NCBI RefSeq assembly: GCF_028858725.1
Contig: NC_084768.1
Location: 32,270,664 to 32,334,663 of the forward strand
Length of the DNA stretch: 64,000 bases
Source: Colius striatus
Taxonomy: Eukaryota; Chordata; Aves; Coliiformes; Coliidae
Reading direction: 5' to 3'
Part shown: positions 63,901 to 64,000 of the stretch, in pieces
How positions within the stretch are numbered: the stretch's first letter is position 1
Layout of the letters: each line of letters opens with the position of its first letter
Made by a program: the position numbers and the translations under genes
The notes under the pieces: model-generated
Seen by the model: only the letters and a program-made list of their open reading frames with translations
What the model was told of the DNA's origin: nothing
The model's database searches: none

Positions 63901-64000
63901 CAAGACTGATAACTGCCTCCAGCTGTGTCTGCATCTCTCTCCATACCTTTCTTCCTGAGCAACAGCACAGACTTCTCACAAGATTTCCTGGACAAATCCA
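60943..64000. other. Intergenic
   Basis: No gene or dispersed repeat recognised between the minisatellite and the window end. The frame 61393-61803 (plus, 136 codons) has no recognisable domain. Confidence 0.65.

Noticed and set aside
1-64000. CRISPR arrays, bacterial operons, tRNA or rRNA genes
   Set aside because: None seen. The only regular array is the 36-bp minisatellite without unique spacers, and the sequence is vertebrate in character.

Overview
The window looks like avian nuclear DNA. It holds several 3'-end fragments of CR1-type LINEs with their characteristic ATTCTATG-like tails, AT-rich gene-poor sequence broken by a few sharp CpG islands, and one vertebrate gene that can be read with confidence. 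That gene is S1PR1 (sphingosine-1-phosphate receptor 1) on the minus strand. Its complete 379-codon reading frame lies in a single exon at 54183-55322. Splice and poly(A) signals suggest a transcript from about 56475 down to about 52620, with an untranslated first exon inside a CpG island.

Layout. Positions 1-40060 are gene-poor, AT-rich sequence with eight recognisable CR1 pieces in both orientations, one LTR-like fragment, an (AT)n microsatellite and two small duplications. I found no credible protein gene there. Positions 40060-52600 contain no CR1 piece that I can see but hold two orphan CpG islands (about 41.69-42.03 kb and 46.74-47.43 kb) that could be promoters of non-coding transcripts or distal regulatory elements. 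Positions 52620-57100 are S1PR1 with its promoter island. Positions 57100-64000 are upstream of S1PR1. They contain a 36-bp minisatellite (60625-60942) that is open in four reading frames, and otherwise unannotated sequence.

In human, S1PR1 lies between DPH5 (5' side) and OLFM3 (3' side, across a large gene desert). If synteny holds, low coordinates here point towards OLFM3 and high coordinates towards DPH5. That is inference; no exon of either gene was recognised. The long non-coding flanks would then be the regulatory territory of S1PR1, which must be controlled tightly in endothelium and lymphocytes.

I see no convincing new multi-gene system. The observations most worth a second look are the two orphan CpG islands, the minisatellite with its all-same-phase substitutions, two complementary CR1 halves in opposite orientation, opposed poly(A) signals at the S1PR1 3' end, and several stretches whose texture suggests conserved non-coding elements. 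Many of the short open frames in the window begin at non-ATG codons or are mutually overlapping; they were treated as chance.
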